64,000 nt of DNA from Nitrososphaerota archaeon (GCA_016872055.1 VHBH01000002.1:62001-126000), one strand, 5' to 3'; counted from the first letter of the stretch, positions 36,224-45,007 are shown. Notes: generated by a model not told the origin, from the sequence alone. Numbers and translations are program-made.

Positions 36224-37110
36224 GTGTTTCTGAGAATTGGATGCCTGCAGAATTTGCTAAATTTGAGCAAAACCCACAAATTCAAAAAACCGGAATGCTG
36301 AAGCTTGTACTGCACAAAGACGAGGAAAAGAAAAAGACCATAGTTTTGCACCAGTATTCCAAGGCGCCGCTTTTGACGCAAAAGGCGCTGTACTATGACT
36401 CGGATAATCCATCAATGGCGTATTTGTTTTTAATGTCATCCTCTGGAGGCGTTCTGCAAGGGGACAGATATGAAATCAAAATTTCACTAGGCCAAAATGC
36501 AATTGCAAATATTACTACACAGGGCGCAACGCGAATCTACAAAATGGAATCAGACTATGCAAGCCAAAACATTGAGCTAGAGATAGGAGATGATGCATAT
36601 CTGGAAATGCTGCCAGACCAGATAATTCCGTATGCAAATTCTAGGTATTTCCAGCACGTCAATCTTTCAGTCGGAAAAAACTCCACTGTAGTATATTCAG
36701 AAATTATATCTCCTGGTAGGGCTGCAAGAGGCGAGTTATTTGACTATGAAATGTGTTATTTGAGATTTGTTGCAAAAAACTCGGTAGGAATGAAATTTAC
36801 TGATATATCGCGCCTAGAGCCAGGCGCTGATAAATTTGCCAATACTGCAATACTAGGAGGGAATTCTGTCTTGGGCACAATGTATGTTATAACGGAGAAA
36901 AAAAACCACACAATATCTGAGCAAATCCGTTCTATATTGGAAAATTCCGAACCACTGTGTGGATTTTCATTTTTGCCTGGGGACTCTGGAATTGTAATTA
37001 GGATTCTGGGAACTAGTCCAGAACAAATCAAGGCAATTTTTGTGCAAATAATTAAAATTATTAGAAATCAGATTCTGGGCTCTACGCTAGGTGAGTTGAG
37101 AAAAACATGA
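36220..37110 (+). CDS. ureD: Urease accessory protein UreD/UreH
   Basis: 296 residues from a TTG overlapping the ureG stop (TTGA); an ATG at 36241 is the alternative. Scaffold that holds apo-urease for nickel loading. Typical UreD text: SSSGGVLQGDRYEIKISLGQ, NITTQGATRIYKME, YLEMLPDQIIPYANSRYFQ, and EIISPGRAARGELFDY. Overlaps the next gene by 4 bases. Confidence 0.93.
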   Translation: MSVSENWMPAEFAKFEQNPQIQKTGMLKLVLHKDEEKKKTIVLHQYSKAPLLTQKALYYDSDNPSMAYLFLMSSSGGVLQGDRYEIKISLGQNAIANITTQGATRIYKMESDYASQNIELEIGDDAYLEMLPDQIIPYANSRYFQHVNLSVGKNSTVVYSEIISPGRAARGELFDYEMCYLRFVAKNSVGMKFTDISRLEPGADKFANTAILGGNSVLGTMYVITEKKNHTISEQIRSILENSEPLCGFSFLPGDSGIVIRILGTSPEQIKAIFVQIIKIIRNQILGSTLGELRKT

Positions 37111-37673
37111 CAGAGCTGGATCAAAACCAAATCAAGATTTTAGGAATAATTGATGAGCTTGCCCCAAGCATAGGGGTAATACAAAAAAGGACTAGACTGG
37201 ATGCACAAAAAATAGAACAAGACGTAGCGATGCTTGAGAAAAACGGCATGATATCTAAAATTCACTCTAGAGGATTTTTTGGTAATTCCAAGATTGTATT
37301 GCATACTAGCCAGTCAGGCAAGGACGAGCTAGCAAAACACATACAGAACCTCAAAGACCAATGGGGGCAAATAATAAAAATTGCAGCTGAAAATGGCAGG
37401 TCTGGCCTTGATGAATTTGCCCGCAAGAACCCTGGAATTGTAAATCTGATGATCTTTTTTGGAATTATTGATCTGGCAACTCTTAGTAGGCTTAATCTCA
37501 GGCACCTAATTAGTGCCAACACTCCTTGCTTTATTTGCAAAAAGGAACTGGATCTAAAGTTTATGCAAAAATTCACCGTCAAGGAAATCATAAAGTGCCA
37601 ATTTACTGTTCCTTATTCCATGACTGAATCTGATCATTTATGCGCTGACTGTTTTGATAAGCTGGGAAAATAA
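37107..37673 (+). CDS. Winged-helix plus zinc-ribbon protein coupled to the urease accessory operon
   Basis: 188 residues. The N-terminal 75 residues look like a winged helix (QIKILGIIDELAPSIGVIQK, DAQKIEQDVAMLEKNGMISK, then a wing with FFGNSKIVLHTSQSG). A middle helical part (85-130) follows. The C-terminal part has two cysteine pairs, CFICKKELDLKF and LCADC, consistent with one metal site. Its ATG overlaps the ureD stop in an ATGA, so it is made with UreEFGD. No urease accessory family matches. A nickel- or zinc-sensing regulator of urease is a reasonable hypothesis, not a demonstrated role. Confidence 0.7.
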   Translation: MTELDQNQIKILGIIDELAPSIGVIQKRTRLDAQKIEQDVAMLEKNGMISKIHSRGFFGNSKIVLHTSQSGKDELAKHIQNLKDQWGQIIKIAAENGRSGLDEFARKNPGIVNLMIFFGIIDLATLSRLNLRHLISANTPCFICKKELDLKFMQKFTVKEIIKCQFTVPYSMTESDHLCADCFDKLGK

Positions 37674-37960
37674 TTTTAGAAAAATACACGTCTTTGGCTG
37701 TATTGATCTATCAAAGAGTTTAGATTATTTTGCAATAATTCCAGTCTTGGCATTTTCGATTTGTTTTTGGCAATTTGTGGTCTGATTGCTTCCAAATATG
37801 CCATTTCATATTGGCAGGATTAGCTGAATTCCTAAAATCTGCAATATTGGATAATATATCGCACATCCTGTCTGCCTTTACCTGCCAGGTGGATTTAGCT
37901 AGCTTCATCGGACTGAAGCTAAGAATGCTGATGAACCTAGATCCAACCAACACAAAAAAG
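37674..37960. other. Intergenic region with no convincing gene
   Basis: Overlapping open frames exist on both strands (37775-37978 plus, 37720-37953 minus). Neither has a recognisable domain, promoter or spacing, and the plus frame runs into the convergent gene. Possibly the remains of a gene. Confidence 0.4.
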
Positions 37961-39259
37961 CTACTGGAAAAGCACTGATCTTCTAAACATCATAACAGCT
38001 GCAAAAGCCGAACCGAGGACCAGAATTACGAGTGGGCCGAACTCTGGGACGACCATTATGGTAAATTCGGTTCCCTGGCCTGTTCCGCGCAGATTATTAA
38101 ATTGGATTGTAGTCTGACCTTTCTGTGATTCTGTAAAGGTATAGTCTGCATAGTCCCCGCCAATCTGAGCGTTTGCAGATTTTTTGTACAATTCTTTTCC
38201 GTTTTGTAATATCACAAAGTCGTACGATGTGTTTCGGAGCAGCTCGCCTGTCTTTCCGTCCCTGAAGGTATAGATGAATTTGGTGTTCTTGCTGGGCTCT
38301 ATTGTATCTGGTTCCCAAGACATGTCCACCTGAAGTGATTCGTCCTTTGTCATTGCAATTACTGGAAAGACTATCTTATCGCCTACCTTGAGCTCAAACT
38401 TCATTCCCAGTGGATTTTCAATTCCTGCGCTTTTTTGCGCCTGCTTGAGATATCGTATGGTGTCCTGTGTTAGGACAAAGTGGACTACTCGCTCGTCTTC
38501 TATGGAATAATCGTCTATTGTTACTGACGACTTGAAGAGATCTATTCCGTTTACAGTGCCTGAATAGCTGGGTACCATAAAGTCCGCAAACTCCTTTGGA
38601 AAGTGAATCTCTTCGTGTACCACCTCAGTATGAGAAATGTTTCGCTCGCTCCACTCAAACGGCATCTCTAGCATTATGGAGTTTGTCTCAGGAGAATAAT
38701 CAAAGCCTGAAACCCCATCATAATATGACTTGACACGAAATTCTACGGGGGTTCCATCCTTACCTTGCTCATCATAGTAATGGTTTGTAATTGATGTAAT
38801 ATACGTGGAAAAAGCTTGGTTTTGCAGCTCGTTAGAATCAAGGCTCTTTATGTCTACGTCAAAGCGGTATAGTCCTCCGGAATTTAGGATTGGGCCAGAA
38901 ATCTGTATTGGGTCTGTTCCTGATATTTTTATTTCCAGGTCTTGTGTTGGGTTTACATTTATTCTTAGTATGCCGTTTTTGGTGGCAAACGATTCTCTGA
39001 AAATTTGGCCTCCCTCATGATACAGCGCAACTAGCAATATCGCATCGACGTTTTGTGTTGTAAGAGAATCTGTTACCGTCATGATTATCTGTTTTTGTGC
39101 AGACTCGGAAAATTCTGTAGGGATGATTTGTGTGGTAACGGAAATCTTTCTGTCTTCAACGTTTAGCGATATTGTCTCAAGGCCTAGTCCGTGACCATAT
39201 GTTTTGGTAATTGGGAATATGATTAAACATATGATGAAAAATGTGGTTGCTACTTTCAA
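37961..39259 (-). CDS. Exported protein with PEFG-CTERM sorting signal
   Basis: 432 residues from a TTG. Signal peptide (about 1-22, FFIICLIIFPITKTYG) then GHGLGLETISLN at the mature start. Beta-rich body. The C-terminus is a PEFG sorting signal: VVPEFGPLVILVLGSAFAA, then MMFRR, the thaumarchaeal substrate of an archaeosortase-type enzyme. The middle (VKSYYDGVSGFDY, MPFEWSERNISHTEVVHEEI) is homologous to the protein at 60681-62321. Surface-attached; function unknown. A 14-base-arm hairpin lies 39 bases before the start. Confidence 0.8.
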   Translation of the reverse strand: MKVATTFFIICLIIFPITKTYGHGLGLETISLNVEDRKISVTTQIIPTEFSESAQKQIIMTVTDSLTTQNVDAILLVALYHEGGQIFRESFATKNGILRINVNPTQDLEIKISGTDPIQISGPILNSGGLYRFDVDIKSLDSNELQNQAFSTYITSITNHYYDEQGKDGTPVEFRVKSYYDGVSGFDYSPETNSIMLEMPFEWSERNISHTEVVHEEIHFPKEFADFMVPSYSGTVNGIDLFKSSVTIDDYSIEDERVVHFVLTQDTIRYLKQAQKSAGIENPLGMKFELKVGDKIVFPVIAMTKDESLQVDMSWEPDTIEPSKNTKFIYTFRDGKTGELLRNTSYDFVILQNGKELYKKSANAQIGGDYADYTFTESQKGQTTIQFNNLRGTGQGTEFTIMVVPEFGPLVILVLGSAFAAVMMFRRSVLFQ

Positions 39260-39297
39260 ATTTTTTCCTTATTTGGTGTTATGTCATGGATATTTTA

Positions 39298-39329
39298 TCA
39301 ATTATGAATGGTGACCCATTCATAATTGA
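39298..39329. promoter_or_regulatory. Long perfect inverted repeat
   Basis: Arms of 14 bases, TCAATTATGAATGG and CCATTCATAATTGA, around a 4-base TGAC loop. It lies between the start of the PEFG protein gene (39259, minus) and the zinc-ribbon gene (39443, plus). It is either an operator or a structured leader. Confidence 0.55.
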
Positions 39330-39442
39330 CGAAGGCTTTGCACCTTACTGTGTAGTCTATACACACATACTATTATTAATAAATATTATTATTCTTAATA
39401 ATTAATATTATGTTCTTTATTATTAGTTGGTAGTGGTAAAGA

Positions 39443-39661
39443 TTGCAAGAATATATTGATACGAAAAGCAGCAAGAATTCTTCTCCAAATCTGGTTCTTA
39501 CTAGGTGTAACGGTTGTAATAGATATATTCAACCAAAGGATAAACTAGTAAAATTTCCATGTCCGGATTGTGATGATCCAAAATTAATCTGGAGATGTGA
39601 CTTTTGCAGAGAACATGGTGTATCCTACAAATGTGATACATGTGGTTTTGTTGGCCCATAG
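39443..39661 (+). CDS. Small zinc-ribbon protein (COG2888-like)
   Basis: 72 residues from a TTG. Four cysteine pairs: CNGC, CPDC, CDFC and CDTC, arranged TRCNGCNRYIQPKDK ... FPCPDCDDPKLIWRCDFC ... YKCDTCGF. This is the pattern of the archaeal double zinc-ribbon proteins proposed to act in translation or RNA binding. Relatives usually begin near VLTRCN, so the first 16 residues here are an extension or the start is internal. AT-rich palindromic sequence upstream (39372-39432). Confidence 0.75.
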   Translation: MQEYIDTKSSKNSSPNLVLTRCNGCNRYIQPKDKLVKFPCPDCDDPKLIWRCDFCREHGVSYKCDTCGFVGP

Positions 39662-39688
39662 ATTCCTAGATAATTTATGGTCAATAGA

Positions 39689-40780
39689 TTAGCATGAACA
39701 TTTATCTTTAATGCTGTCTAGGTTTTCTAAATACATGCCTTCTTTCTTATAATTCTCAATTATGGATACATCTTTACTTAATTTCATCCCAATATGGTTT
39801 GCAATAACAGCAAATCTTTGTTGAAATTTGTAAATAAAACAAAAAATCATATCGCGTTGTTGTAATAATGGTCCGGTAACATACAATCCAGGCGTCTTTG
39901 TTGATTCATCATAAGAGTTCAAAATAGCTTTTCCGTCTTTCCAATAAAATAATCCTTTGATCATTGCAAGACTACCTGTGAATCCAGTAGCAAGAATTGG
40001 TTGAGTTTTTGAATGTATTTTCTTTTTTTCCGTATATATTATAAACTCACTTTGATTTTTTTCTATCTTTATAACTCTGCCCGTATGGAATTCAATGGTA
40101 TTTTTTGAATTAATTTTTCTTAATCTATCTTTTGTATATGGGGATATTGTTCTACTGGGATCTATTTCTTCACTACTTAGAAAATTAGTCTTATCAATTA
40201 CTATAACACGTTTATTGTGTTCTGCCAAATTAATCGCACTATCCATACCGCTTTCATATCCGCCAATTACAAAAAATTCATCTCCATGAATCTTATCCCA
40301 GTTTTCAATTAAGCTATTATGAATGCAGTACTTTGCACCAGGAAATGAATTGTTATTTGGGTATTGAAATTCTCCTGCAGACCAAATCAAAAACTTACTT
40401 TGTATTTTTCCTTTGTTTGTACTAATTACAAACCCATCTTTTGTTATGGATACTGATTCAACATTAATTCCTTTTTGAATTGGTAGCTCAAAATGTTCCA
40501 CAAGCTTTTTGAGATAATCTGCATACTCCTCTCCATTTGGATGTTCTGTTTGTAGTGATAACGCAGGTGACGTGTCATATGATATTGCATTGAGATCTAT
40601 CATTCTGAATGCATTACTGAAAAACGACGGAGTAAGTAGCCTCATTTGTTTTGGCCATTTAAGAAATGAGCTACCTACTTCATGTCGCTCTAAGACAGTA
40701 AATTTGAGCCCTAGTTTTTTCAGAATTACTGAAATGCCAACTCCAGACGGTCCAGCTCCCACTACGACTACTTCGAACAT
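39689..40780 (-). CDS. FAD-dependent monooxygenase/oxidoreductase (CzcO-like)
   Basis: 363 residues. Two dinucleotide folds: FAD site VVVGAGPSGVGISVILKKLG (residues 5-24), with the ERHEVGSSFLKWPKQMRLLT region of flavin monooxygenases. NADPH site is FFVIGGYESGMDSAINLAEH (about 168-187). The late ATGF motif reads ILATGFTGS. Matches the flavin-binding monooxygenase/CzcO group (COG2072), sometimes found in metal-resistance loci. Ends with KDKCSC. The substrate is unknown. It diverges from the 57-residue gene at 40885. Confidence 0.82.
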   Translation of the reverse strand: MFEVVVVGAGPSGVGISVILKKLGLKFTVLERHEVGSSFLKWPKQMRLLTPSFFSNAFRMIDLNAISYDTSPALSLQTEHPNGEEYADYLKKLVEHFELPIQKGINVESVSITKDGFVISTNKGKIQSKFLIWSAGEFQYPNNNSFPGAKYCIHNSLIENWDKIHGDEFFVIGGYESGMDSAINLAEHNKRVIVIDKTNFLSSEEIDPSRTISPYTKDRLRKINSKNTIEFHTGRVIKIEKNQSEFIIYTEKKKIHSKTQPILATGFTGSLAMIKGLFYWKDGKAILNSYDESTKTPGLYVTGPLLQQRDMIFCFIYKFQQRFAVIANHIGMKLSKDVSIIENYKKEGMYLENLDSIKDKCSC

Positions 40781-40884
40781 TATAGCATTTTCACGCCTGA
40801 CTATATTAAAGTTTGAAATACTTTTAATAATAGTTAATAAAATTGACTAACTAACTTAATATACAAAAATATCTTGGGAAATAC

Positions 40885-41058
40885 ATGAAAGAATACGAAG
40901 CATATGACGTCAAGGCAAGAAAAAAAGTCAAAATTCTTGAACCAAAAGTAGTCCAACTCAAAAACAAACGTTGGGCAGTAAAAGGTAAAAGTTCTGCAAC
41001 AGGTATGACAGTATTTCGCATACTGGGAAAAATTGAAGCAGAAGAGATGAAAAAATAA
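40885..41058 (+). CDS. 57-residue cysteine-less relative of the DUF5679 zinc-ribbon family
   Basis: Leaderless ATG 25 bases after TTAATATA (40857-40864). The sequence lines up with DUF5679-type archaeal proteins (general form YCVKCKAK ... VTLKNGRPA ... CPxCGTKMFRI). Here the corresponding parts are YDVKARKK, VVQLKNKRWAVKG and SATGMTVFRILGK. All four zinc cysteines appear replaced by Asp, Ala, Ser and Thr. The product is very basic, so a nucleic-acid-binding role without zinc is plausible. Family assignment is from memory of the pattern and should be tested. Confidence 0.6.
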   Translation: MKEYEAYDVKARKKVKILEPKVVQLKNKRWAVKGKSSATGMTVFRILGKIEAEEMKK

Positions 41059-41123
41059 CTATTGGTCACTGAAATTTGAAAGATTAGCCAACGTTCCAAT
41101 GATTTGTTTATCACAAACCTGAT

Positions 41124-41729
41124 ATGCGTAAATCACAAAACCTTACAAAAGAAGAGGTAAAGCAATACTATTGCGTACATCTCCCAAAATATATTCAAAA
41201 TGAATGGAAGCAATTATTCACAAAGCAATTGTATTGTATTGGCAAAGATATATCATATGATAATAATCTATTACTACAATACGGTTTTACCAGACAAAGA
41301 CCTCCTAATCCAGACTTAGGAAGCAGTCAATATTCATTCGCTGATCGAACGGGTCGAATAACTTTATGGGGGTTTGGAATGATTTTCGCTACAAATAATG
41401 ATGGACTGTTTTTATGGCGTCATGCATTTGAACCAAAGTTGCTCAAAATTAATTCACTCTCACCGCATGTATGGGATCCTGATCAACTTCCAAAGTGTAC
41501 AATACCAAAAACTACAGAAGAAATATTGCTGATGTTGAAATTACTTGTAAAATCCATAAACTGGTTGAAACGTTATGAAAACTGGATACTATCGATGTGT
41601 GGGCAGTCATATCGTAATGAACAGCTACGTAGCATGTATTCATTTGATAAACCTAATTTACGTTTAGATGAAAGCTGGTCTGATCTATCTGCTAAATTTG
41701 AAAAAATTCTAAAAAAGGCGTACATATAA
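41124..41729 (+). CDS. Protein of unknown function, 201 residues
   Basis: Soluble, mixed alpha/beta, with aromatic-rich centre (RTGRITLWGFGMIFATNNDG, LFLWRHAFEPKLL) and helical C-terminal half. No signal peptide or membrane helix, and no catalytic motif recognised. Its TAA shares a base with the ATG of the next gene (TAATG), so it is co-translated with a Lrp-type effector-binding domain. That suggests a metabolic or regulatory function, but nothing more can be said. Confidence 0.65.
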   Translation: MRKSQNLTKEEVKQYYCVHLPKYIQNEWKQLFTKQLYCIGKDISYDNNLLLQYGFTRQRPPNPDLGSSQYSFADRTGRITLWGFGMIFATNNDGLFLWRHAFEPKLLKINSLSPHVWDPDQLPKCTIPKTTEEILLMLKLLVKSINWLKRYENWILSMCGQSYRNEQLRSMYSFDKPNLRLDESWSDLSAKFEKILKKAYI

Positions 41730-41974
41730 TGTCAATAGTTTACCTTCTAATCAACTGCGATGAAAAATTCACAGAATCATTAAAAACCGAGATTTCTTTA
41801 TTGACTTCAGTAAAGGATGTTCATGTGGTTTCTGGTCCATACAACATGATTGTAAAACTTGAATCATCTTCTGATGATGTTCTCAAAGAACAAATCACGT
41901 GGAAAATAAGAAAAATCGATAAAATTCGTTCTACTATGAATCTCATGGTAAGAAAGGATTTTGAGTATTGCTAA
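41729..41974 (+). CDS. Stand-alone Lrp/AsnC ligand-binding (RAM) domain
   Basis: 81 residues, only the C-terminal effector/oligomerisation domain of Lrp-type proteins, without an HTH: YLLINCDEKFTESLKTEISL, DVHVVSGPYNMIVKLESSS, and IDKIRSTMNLMV. Such proteins bind amino acids or partner Lrp regulators. Coupled to the preceding unknown gene by a one-base overlap. It is convergent with dcd. Confidence 0.85.
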   Translation: MSIVYLLINCDEKFTESLKTEISLLTSVKDVHVVSGPYNMIVKLESSSDDVLKEQITWKIRKIDKIRSTMNLMVRKDFEYC

Positions 41975-41993
41975 TTGCGCGTGATTGGATTAC

Positions 41994-42542
41994 TCAAAGC
42001 TTAGGAAGAGTAATGCCGGTTTGCGATTGGTATTTTCCCTTTTTATCATAATATGATGTCTCTGGCTGCTCTCCTTCGAAAAACAACAATTGTGCAATTC
42101 CTTCATTAGAGTAAATCTTTGCAGGTAGTGTTGTTGTATTGGATATTTCTATTGTGACGTTTCCTTCCCACTCTGGTTCAAGTGGTGTTACATTGACAAT
42201 TATCCCACATCTTGCGTACGTGGATTTGCCAAGACACACAGTCATTACATTTCGTGGCATTTTGAAATATTCAATACTTCTTGCCAAAGCAAATGAATTG
42301 GGAGGAATTATACAAACCTCTGATTTGATATCGACAAAAGCCCTACTGTCTATTGATTTTGGATCAACCAAAGAATTGTTTAGATTTGTAAACAGCTTAT
42401 ACTCATCTCCAACTCTCATATCATATCCATAAGATGATAATCCATAGGAAATACAGCTTTGTCGTATCTGAATCTCAGTGAATGGAGAAATCATGTTATT
42501 TTCCAATGCCATTTTTCTTATCCATTTATCGTTTTTGATCAT
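41994..42542 (-). CDS. dcd: dCTP deaminase
   Basis: About 182 residues from the ATG at 42542 (frame open to 42554). Converts dCTP to dUTP. Hallmarks: [52 protein letters not shown] with the catalytic Glu, and [10 protein letters not shown]. The start overlaps the stop of the siroheme gene in an ATGA, an unexpected operon pairing. Confidence 0.95.
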   Translation of the reverse strand: MIKNDKWIRKMALENNMISPFTEIQIRQSCISYGLSSYGYDMRVGDEYKLFTNLNNSLVDPKSIDSRAFVDIKSEVCIIPPNSFALARSIEYFKMPRNVMTVCLGKSTYARCGIIVNVTPLEPEWEGNVTIEISNTTTLPAKIYSNEGIAQLLFFEGEQPETSYYDKKGKYQSQTGITLPKL

Positions 42543-43198
42543 TTTGTATCCCACAAATCTAGTAGTTGTCTTATTCTTTTTTTAGCTTCGGTAAACTTAT
42601 CAACCTTCAAACACTCATTGAGATTTTTATCATCCATCAAACTATACATGAACTCTCTTCTCTCGTTTGGAGTTTTGATTTTTGTTTTTGCAAGATTTCT
42701 TGCATATTCATGAACTCTGACATGGTTTAGATATTCCTTTTTTATAATATCTTGAAATATTTTTTCAGCCTCTATCCTTATCTTTTTTGCCATAATTGGA
42801 CTTTTACCTCTTGTTGATATGGCGATTTGTATTGTATTTTCTATGTTGATTACTGACGGATGTGAAAAATCACTAATCATAGGATCATCAACAGCATATG
42901 CATAACAATTCATGCTTTTTGCCTTTTGGTAAATTTTTCTATTTAACTCCTTATCATCAGTTGTCGCCATTATCATTGTCGGTTTGTATCTGTCCAAAAA
43001 ATCTAGGTTTTTTATTTTCAATTTTTTAAATACAATCTTTTTTTGTTTTACATACTTTTCAATCTTATCGTTTGATTCTTCACTGACAAGTAAAATCTCG
43101 CAGTCTTGCGCTAACAATGATTTTATTTTTAACATACCTTCATACCCTCCGCCTACAACAATTACTAACCCGCCTTTTAGATTTAGTTCGACTATCAT
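42539..43198 (-). CDS. Siroheme synthase, precorrin-2 dehydrogenase/ferrochelatase type (Met8/CysG-N)
   Basis: 219 residues. NAD-binding start [20 protein letters not shown], then [20 protein letters not shown] and [20 protein letters not shown], as in Met8 and the CysG N-terminal domain. Oxidises precorrin-2 to sirohydrochlorin and may insert iron. The first glycine motif reads GGGYEGMLK where most have GGGxVAxRK, so the NAD site is slightly unusual. Product could supply siroheme or the heme/cobalamin branch. Overlaps dcd. Confidence 0.88.
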   Translation of the reverse strand: MIVELNLKGGLVIVVGGGYEGMLKIKSLLAQDCEILLVSEESNDKIEKYVKQKKIVFKKLKIKNLDFLDRYKPTMIMATTDDKELNRKIYQKAKSMNCYAYAVDDPMISDFSHPSVINIENTIQIAISTRGKSPIMAKKIRIEAEKIFQDIIKKEYLNHVRVHEYARNLAKTKIKTPNERREFMYSLMDDKNLNECLKVDKFTEAKKRIRQLLDLWDTK

Positions 43199-43220
43199 TT
43201 CCCTTCACTTTATCTGATCA

Positions 43221-43262
43221 TCGTGTATATTTAATAATCTGCATACTCGTGTATATTTAATA
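43221..43262. repeat. Direct repeat of a 16-base promoter-like element
   Basis: TCGTGTATATTTAATA occurs at 43221-43236 and again at 43247-43262, between the divergent siroheme and sufU genes. Spacing is 26 bases start to start. Each copy contains a TATA-like TATATTTAA. Confidence 0.55.
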
Positions 43263-43319
43263 TTAATAAAAATTGTTAGCTTAGGTTCAGTTTATTAATA
43301 TCATTTGACTATCTATCCT

Positions 43320-43784
43320 ATGAGCTCTGCAGATATTTATCGTGAAATTATACTTGATCATTATCGGAATCCAAGTAATTTTGGTAAAATTGAAAATCCT
43401 GACGTCAAGTACCGTGAAAGTAATGCATTATGTGGTGATGTTATAGAAATGCACATCAACATTAAAGAAAACAAGCTTGTCGATGTCAAATTCAACGGCA
43501 AGGGTTGTGCAATATGTATATCAAGCGCATCGTTATTGACAGAGAAAATTATTGGGCAAGACGTTGAAATTGTAAAAAAAATTAACAAACAGGAAATGTT
43601 ATCGGAGATTGGTTTACCTGATCTTGGCCCAACAAGAATAAAGTGTGCCTTACTCTCACTTAAGGTTCTCAAAGCAGGTGTCTATTCTTATTTAATTCAA
43701 AAAATGACTGATAAGGAATCTATTGAGAAAATGACAAATGAAGTAGACGGTATTTTCTCTACAAGTGATAGTACTGTTCACTAG
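43320..43784 (+). CDS. sufU: SufU/IscU-type iron-sulfur cluster scaffold
   Basis: 154 residues from the ATG at 43320 (a TTG at 43305 is in frame). Three conserved cysteines for cluster or zinc binding: C38 in NALCGDVIEM, C63 in GKGCAICISSAS and C109 in TRIKCALLSL. The C-terminus (about 128-154) is SufU-like. It would receive sulfur for Fe-S assembly, but no sufS/sufBCD is adjacent. Its stop overlaps that of a minus-strand remnant. Confidence 0.9.
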   Translation: MSSADIYREIILDHYRNPSNFGKIENPDVKYRESNALCGDVIEMHINIKENKLVDVKFNGKGCAICISSASLLTEKIIGQDVEIVKKINKQEMLSEIGLPDLGPTRIKCALLSLKVLKAGVYSYLIQKMTDKESIEKMTNEVDGIFSTSDSTVH

Positions 43785-43918
43785 GCCATTATTTGTGGAC
43801 GCCTAGATAGACATATTGGCAGATTCAATTGAAGAAATATCCTGTCTTTTGTTTGATTGATTATTTGATTAACCTGTTCAATTGGAACAAGTTCTCCTTG
43901 ATCCAACACAACCCACAA
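43781..43918 (-). CDS. Possible 45-residue ORF or gene remnant downstream of the WD40 gene
   Basis: From a TTG at 43918 the minus strand reads WVVLDQGELVPIEQVNQII, then a hydrophilic/helical end (LPICLSRRPQIMA). In-frame sense continues back to a TAA at about 43963 without an ATG, so it may be the 3' end of a broken gene. It lies 48 bases after the WD40 stop. Low support. Confidence 0.3.
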   Translation of the reverse strand: MWVVLDQGELVPIEQVNQIINQTKDRIFLQLNLPICLSRRPQIMA

Positions 43919-43966
43919 CGACTTTAATTCTTCTTTTGATTTTAATGCGGATGACAGTTACGTGAT

Positions 43967-45007
43967 TTATACTGTAGGTGAGTCCCAAATTCTAATCTTG
44001 CCGTCGTCAGTGCAGATAGCGAGCGATGATCCATCAGGAGACCATCGTATGTGATTGATTGGAGATCCAACATGTTTTTCGAGTCGTGTTTTTTCAGGTA
44101 CTGTCTGTCTCCAAAACAAAACAGCGCCATCTTTTGTGCCTGAGACCAAAAGGTCTCCATTATTTTGATATGACATCTGTGTTACCTTTCGCTGATCTTT
44201 TAGTATCTCTGGCTTTTGCCCTTGTGGACCTTTTCCAGAAAAATCCCAAATTACAATCCAACTACCTCCAACAGTTGCAAGATATTTGCCGTTTTTACTC
44301 CAGGAAAGCTGTGTTATCTTGGTTTCATATCCCTGTATGTCTATATCGTTTCCTTCTTTATGCGGTATCTTCCAACCATGTACTGAACCTTCTTGGGTCC
44401 CAGCAACAATCCATTTTCCACTCGTATGCCATGATAGTGATATGAGTGAGCTTGGATAAAGCAGGATTTGTTGTGGCTCAATTTTACCAATCTGAAAAAT
44501 CATGATTTTTCCATAGGATGCTGTGGCAATTTCTTTCCCAGTGGAATTCCAATGTAGTGCAGTTATGGTACTTGGATGTTCTCTGTATTCTTGAATCATC
44601 TCACCATTAGCATTCCAAACTTTCAAAATTTTTCCTGCGGCGGATGCTATGTGGTTACCGTCTGGAGACCATGTAATATGTTCAACCCATTGGGATCCGG
44701 CCTCTGATGACTTGAGTAATTTTTGCGTTGTTACATCCCATATTTTTAACTGACCATCCTGTCCAGCTGAAGCTATCTTGGAATTGTCTTGAGACCAGCT
44801 AACCTCCATCGTTCCAAATTTGTGACCATCGATAGTTTTCTGGGAGCCATCTTTGCGATTGAAAATTCTTATTGGCCCAGAAGCTAGGGCAACCGCAAAA
44901 AATAAGCTATCATTTGACCATGCTGCATGTGAGATATAATCTGAGACATCAAAAACCCAACGTTCCGACTTGTCGGCCTTTTTCTGACTTGTGTTTATAC
45001 TAGGCAT
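43967..45007 (-). CDS. WD40 beta-propeller protein coupled to CobW
   Basis: 346 residues. Seven WD repeats are visible, each ending in a WD-like pair: LKIWDVTTQ, LKVWNANGE, WIVIWDFSG, VLFWRQT, IRIWDSPTV, and so on, with internal GH/SWSQDNSKIASA-type strands. No signal peptide, so cytoplasmic. The ATG lies 13 bases inside the end of the CobW-family gene, so the two are translated together. WD40 proteins are scarce in archaea. Here it is best seen as a docking partner of the metallochaperone (inference). Confidence 0.88.
   Translation of the reverse strand: MPSINTSQKKADKSERWVFDVSDYISHAAWSNDSLFFAVALASGPIRIFNRKDGSQKTIDGHKFGTMEVSWSQDNSKIASAGQDGQLKIWDVTTQKLLKSSEAGSQWVEHITWSPDGNHIASAAGKILKVWNANGEMIQEYREHPSTITALHWNSTGKEIATASYGKIMIFQIGKIEPQQILLYPSSLISLSWHTSGKWIVAGTQEGSVHGWKIPHKEGNDIDIQGYETKITQLSWSKNGKYLATVGGSWIVIWDFSGKGPQGQKPEILKDQRKVTQMSYQNNGDLLVSGTKDGAVLFWRQTVPEKTRLEKHVGSPINHIRWSPDGSSLAICTDDGKIRIWDSPTV

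Noticed and set aside
37720-37978. Overlapping frames on both strands downstream of the urease operon
   Set aside because: No recognised domain or promoter, and one runs into a well-supported neighbour; kept only as a non-coding region.
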